Of a stretch of DNA of 64,000 nucleotides, positions 62,701 to 64,000 are shown piece by piece. Position 1 is the stretch's first letter. Every line of letters begins with the position of its first letter. Below the pieces are notes generated by a model. That model was given only the letters and a program-made list of their open reading frames with translations. It had not been told where the DNA came from and did no database searches. The position numbers and the translations under genes are program-made. Origin of the DNA: Paraspadella gotoi (Eukaryota > Chaetognatha). Location: positions 19,103,590-19,167,589 of the forward strand of contig CM119264.1 in assembly GCA_051294375.1 (NCBI GenBank), written 5' to 3'.

Positions 62701-63851
62701 CACTCAGCAGGCTGCCCAAGACGCCATCGCATCCATGAATCTCTTTGATTTAGGTTCGTCGTGGATAATATTAGAGAGTAAAAAATAAAATAAAATTGTA
62801 CAAATAATACAAAATAGTACAAAATATTTTTTTTCTGCATTAGGCGGACAGTACCTTCGTGTAGGAAAAGCCATCACTCCAGCAGACGCCATTATTGGTG
62901 GTTCGCCGACAGTTGTGACTACTACATCTTCTGTGGTGTTGCAACCTATGCCTACAGCTGCTGCTGTAGCGGCGGCGGCGGCCACCGCCAAAATTCAAGC
63001 AATGGAGGCAATTGAGGCACCAAAGGTAGTTGTACCGAAATTGGGGTCTCCTGCACAATCTGTCATTCCTCCACCAGGTAAGTCCCTTTCGACCTTTGTT
63101 ATGTTACTTAATCTTTAATTTTATTTTGATTTTTTATAAAAATTTATTCAGCGGTCGTCACTATCCCTACTTTGTCCGTAACATCTTCTCCATCTATGGC
63201 TCCTGGCATTGTGACGCCTCTTCTCACGACGTCTACGGTACCTCCGCCCACATCTTCGGGGCCTCCTTCTCTCATGGATGTACAAGTGACGCCGACGGGA
63301 GCTTTGGCTCAGGTCTACTACTCGATATAAAATTTTGCTTGTTTTGTTAATTTGGTTAATCTGTAGATTCTGTTTTATACTACGTAAGTGGAAATAATAT
63401 ACGTAATTTTCGTATTTTAACTGACATTTTGATTCTGTTAGGCTCAAGCCGCGCTCGCTGCAGCAGCGAAAGCGGCTCAGGAAGCAGCCGTGGCTGCCGG
63501 ATTGGCCACGCCGGATGGAGCCATTTTACCCGATAAAATGGAAGAAGAAATGGTTGAAAAATCTTTGCATGCCCAGGAAGAGGGAATGAAGGCAAGTTCT
63601 TACGGCAATTATGTAAATTAACTGCAAGATAGCTTTGAATTATATGGTAAAAAATTTGTTTCCTTGCTTAGGTTTCTGGTTCAAGTCAACGACACATGGT
63701 AATGCAAAAGCTTATGTCGCGGAAACTGCAATCTCGGGTTGTCATTTTGCGAAACATGGTGGGTCCTGACGACATTGACGAGGAGCTGGAGGAAGAAGTA
63801 ACATCGGAATGCGAGTCATTTGGCAATGTGGAAAGAGTTATAATATATCAG
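59794..63851 (+). CDS. PUF60: PUF60 (poly-U-binding splicing factor, half-pint), 3' end beyond window
   Basis: An in-frame TAA lies 33 bases before ATG 59794. Exons in phase: 59794-60007, 60081-60386, 61052-61221, 61955-62086, 62147-62272, 62362-62445, 62522-62753, 62844-63077, 63152-63312, 63442-63591, 63672-63851, about 620 residues so far. A Pro/Gly-rich N-terminus precedes [19 protein letters not shown]1 has [11 protein letters not shown] and [12 protein letters not shown]2 has [11 protein letters not shown] and RGFGFIEYD; then an Ala-rich linker; then the start of the U2AF-homology motif ([21 protein letters not shown]) with VERVIIYQ at the last visible exon. The protein binds U-rich RNA near 3' splice sites with U2AF in the nucleus. 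Intron 10 starts GCAAGT, a GC-AG intron. The rest of the C-terminal domain is outside the window. Confidence 0.95.
60426..61020. mobile_element. MITE-like element with TA borders
   Basis: Left end tacagtcctgtgcaaaagac (60426 onward) and right end, read in reverse complement, tacagtgcgtccaaatatac (to 61020) are imperfect inverted repeats bounded by TA dinucleotides, as for Tc1/mariner. Inside is atcggtccaaccattcaaga, typical of such elements. About 595 bases, no transposase frame; it fills most of PUF60 intron 2. Confidence 0.65.
61600..61800 (+). repeat. Decayed copy of the hammerhead-like repeat family
   Basis: A pyrimidine-rich tract (ctgtccttacctttacc, then CT repeats), gattgtcaaa, tgatgaag, cgaaacaggtcc and gactaaatcg appear in the same order as in copy B, but the stem no longer pairs. 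It lies in PUF60 intron 3. Confidence 0.6.
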
Positions 63852-64000
63852 GTCATTGATTGACTGCTAATGAATTCCTAAAATTCCCTATACGTAGATG
63901 CGTATCCTGAACTCTCCCTGTCAATTACTTTATGAAGATGTCGATACGCCGCAACACATTCAAACTTTCTAGATTCCCATATTTTTGAGATGCCGTATCG
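63852..64000. other. PUF60 intron, window end
   Basis: Starts with a GTCATT donor after 63851; the next exon is outside the window. Confidence 0.7.

Overview
The window is animal nuclear DNA. Protein-coding genes are cut into short exons with GT-AG introns and lie on both strands; there are no operon or ribosome-binding-site signals, CT/AG microsatellites are frequent, and the families are animal ones (TRPM and Kv-type channels, kainate-type glutamate receptor, rhodopsin-class GPCR, haem-domain guanylate cyclase, PUF60, VPS26, SAMD15-like). The mix fits a gene-dense bilaterian invertebrate, but I cannot name the phylum. Six runs of N and one error-rich local duplication show that the assembly is of uneven quality, worst from about 29.8 to 36 kb.

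L0-10 kb: a DUSP3-like dual-specificity phosphatase (+, 739-1952) and a ZDHHC12-like palmitoyltransferase (+, 2324-3939), then two minus-strand genes, a SAMD15-like SAM protein (4358-5119) and a TRPM channel with an uninterrupted 3.1-kb last exon (5374-9260).

10-25 kb: one minus-strand gene of about 15 kb and 23 exons for a haem-domain guanylate cyclase of the atypical (Gyc-88E-like) kind (9989-24958). Its 7-kb intron holds a complete gene on the opposite strand (15546-20908) for a Kv-family protein with a T1 domain and six membrane segments, but with no recognisable K+ selectivity filter and with a roughly 310-residue tail.

25-39 kb: a mostly gene-free stretch with a candidate cysteine-rich secreted peptide gene (+, about 27238-28645), a HAD-family phosphoglycolate phosphatase (+, 29107-32968) partly duplicated by the assembly, a ZnT1-like zinc transporter (-, 33851-37472) interrupted by gaps, and a small acidic open frame (38232-38456).

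39-64 kb: a kainate-type ionotropic glutamate receptor with 20 exons (+, 39034-46785), convergent with a rhodopsin-class GPCR (-, 47097-51245); VPS26 of retromer (+, 52550-56165); an AT-rich stretch with fragmentary coding signals; and PUF60 (+, 59794 to beyond the last visible exon at 63851).

Mobile-element traces include two Tc1/mariner-like MITEs, foldbacks, and a dispersed repeat family whose copies carry a hammerhead-ribozyme-like core with a covarying stem. No pathway ties all genes together. Several are sensory or neuronal membrane-signalling components (TRPM, cGMP synthesis, Kv-like, glutamate receptor, GPCR), but I treat that as ordinary neighbourhood composition rather than a gene cluster.
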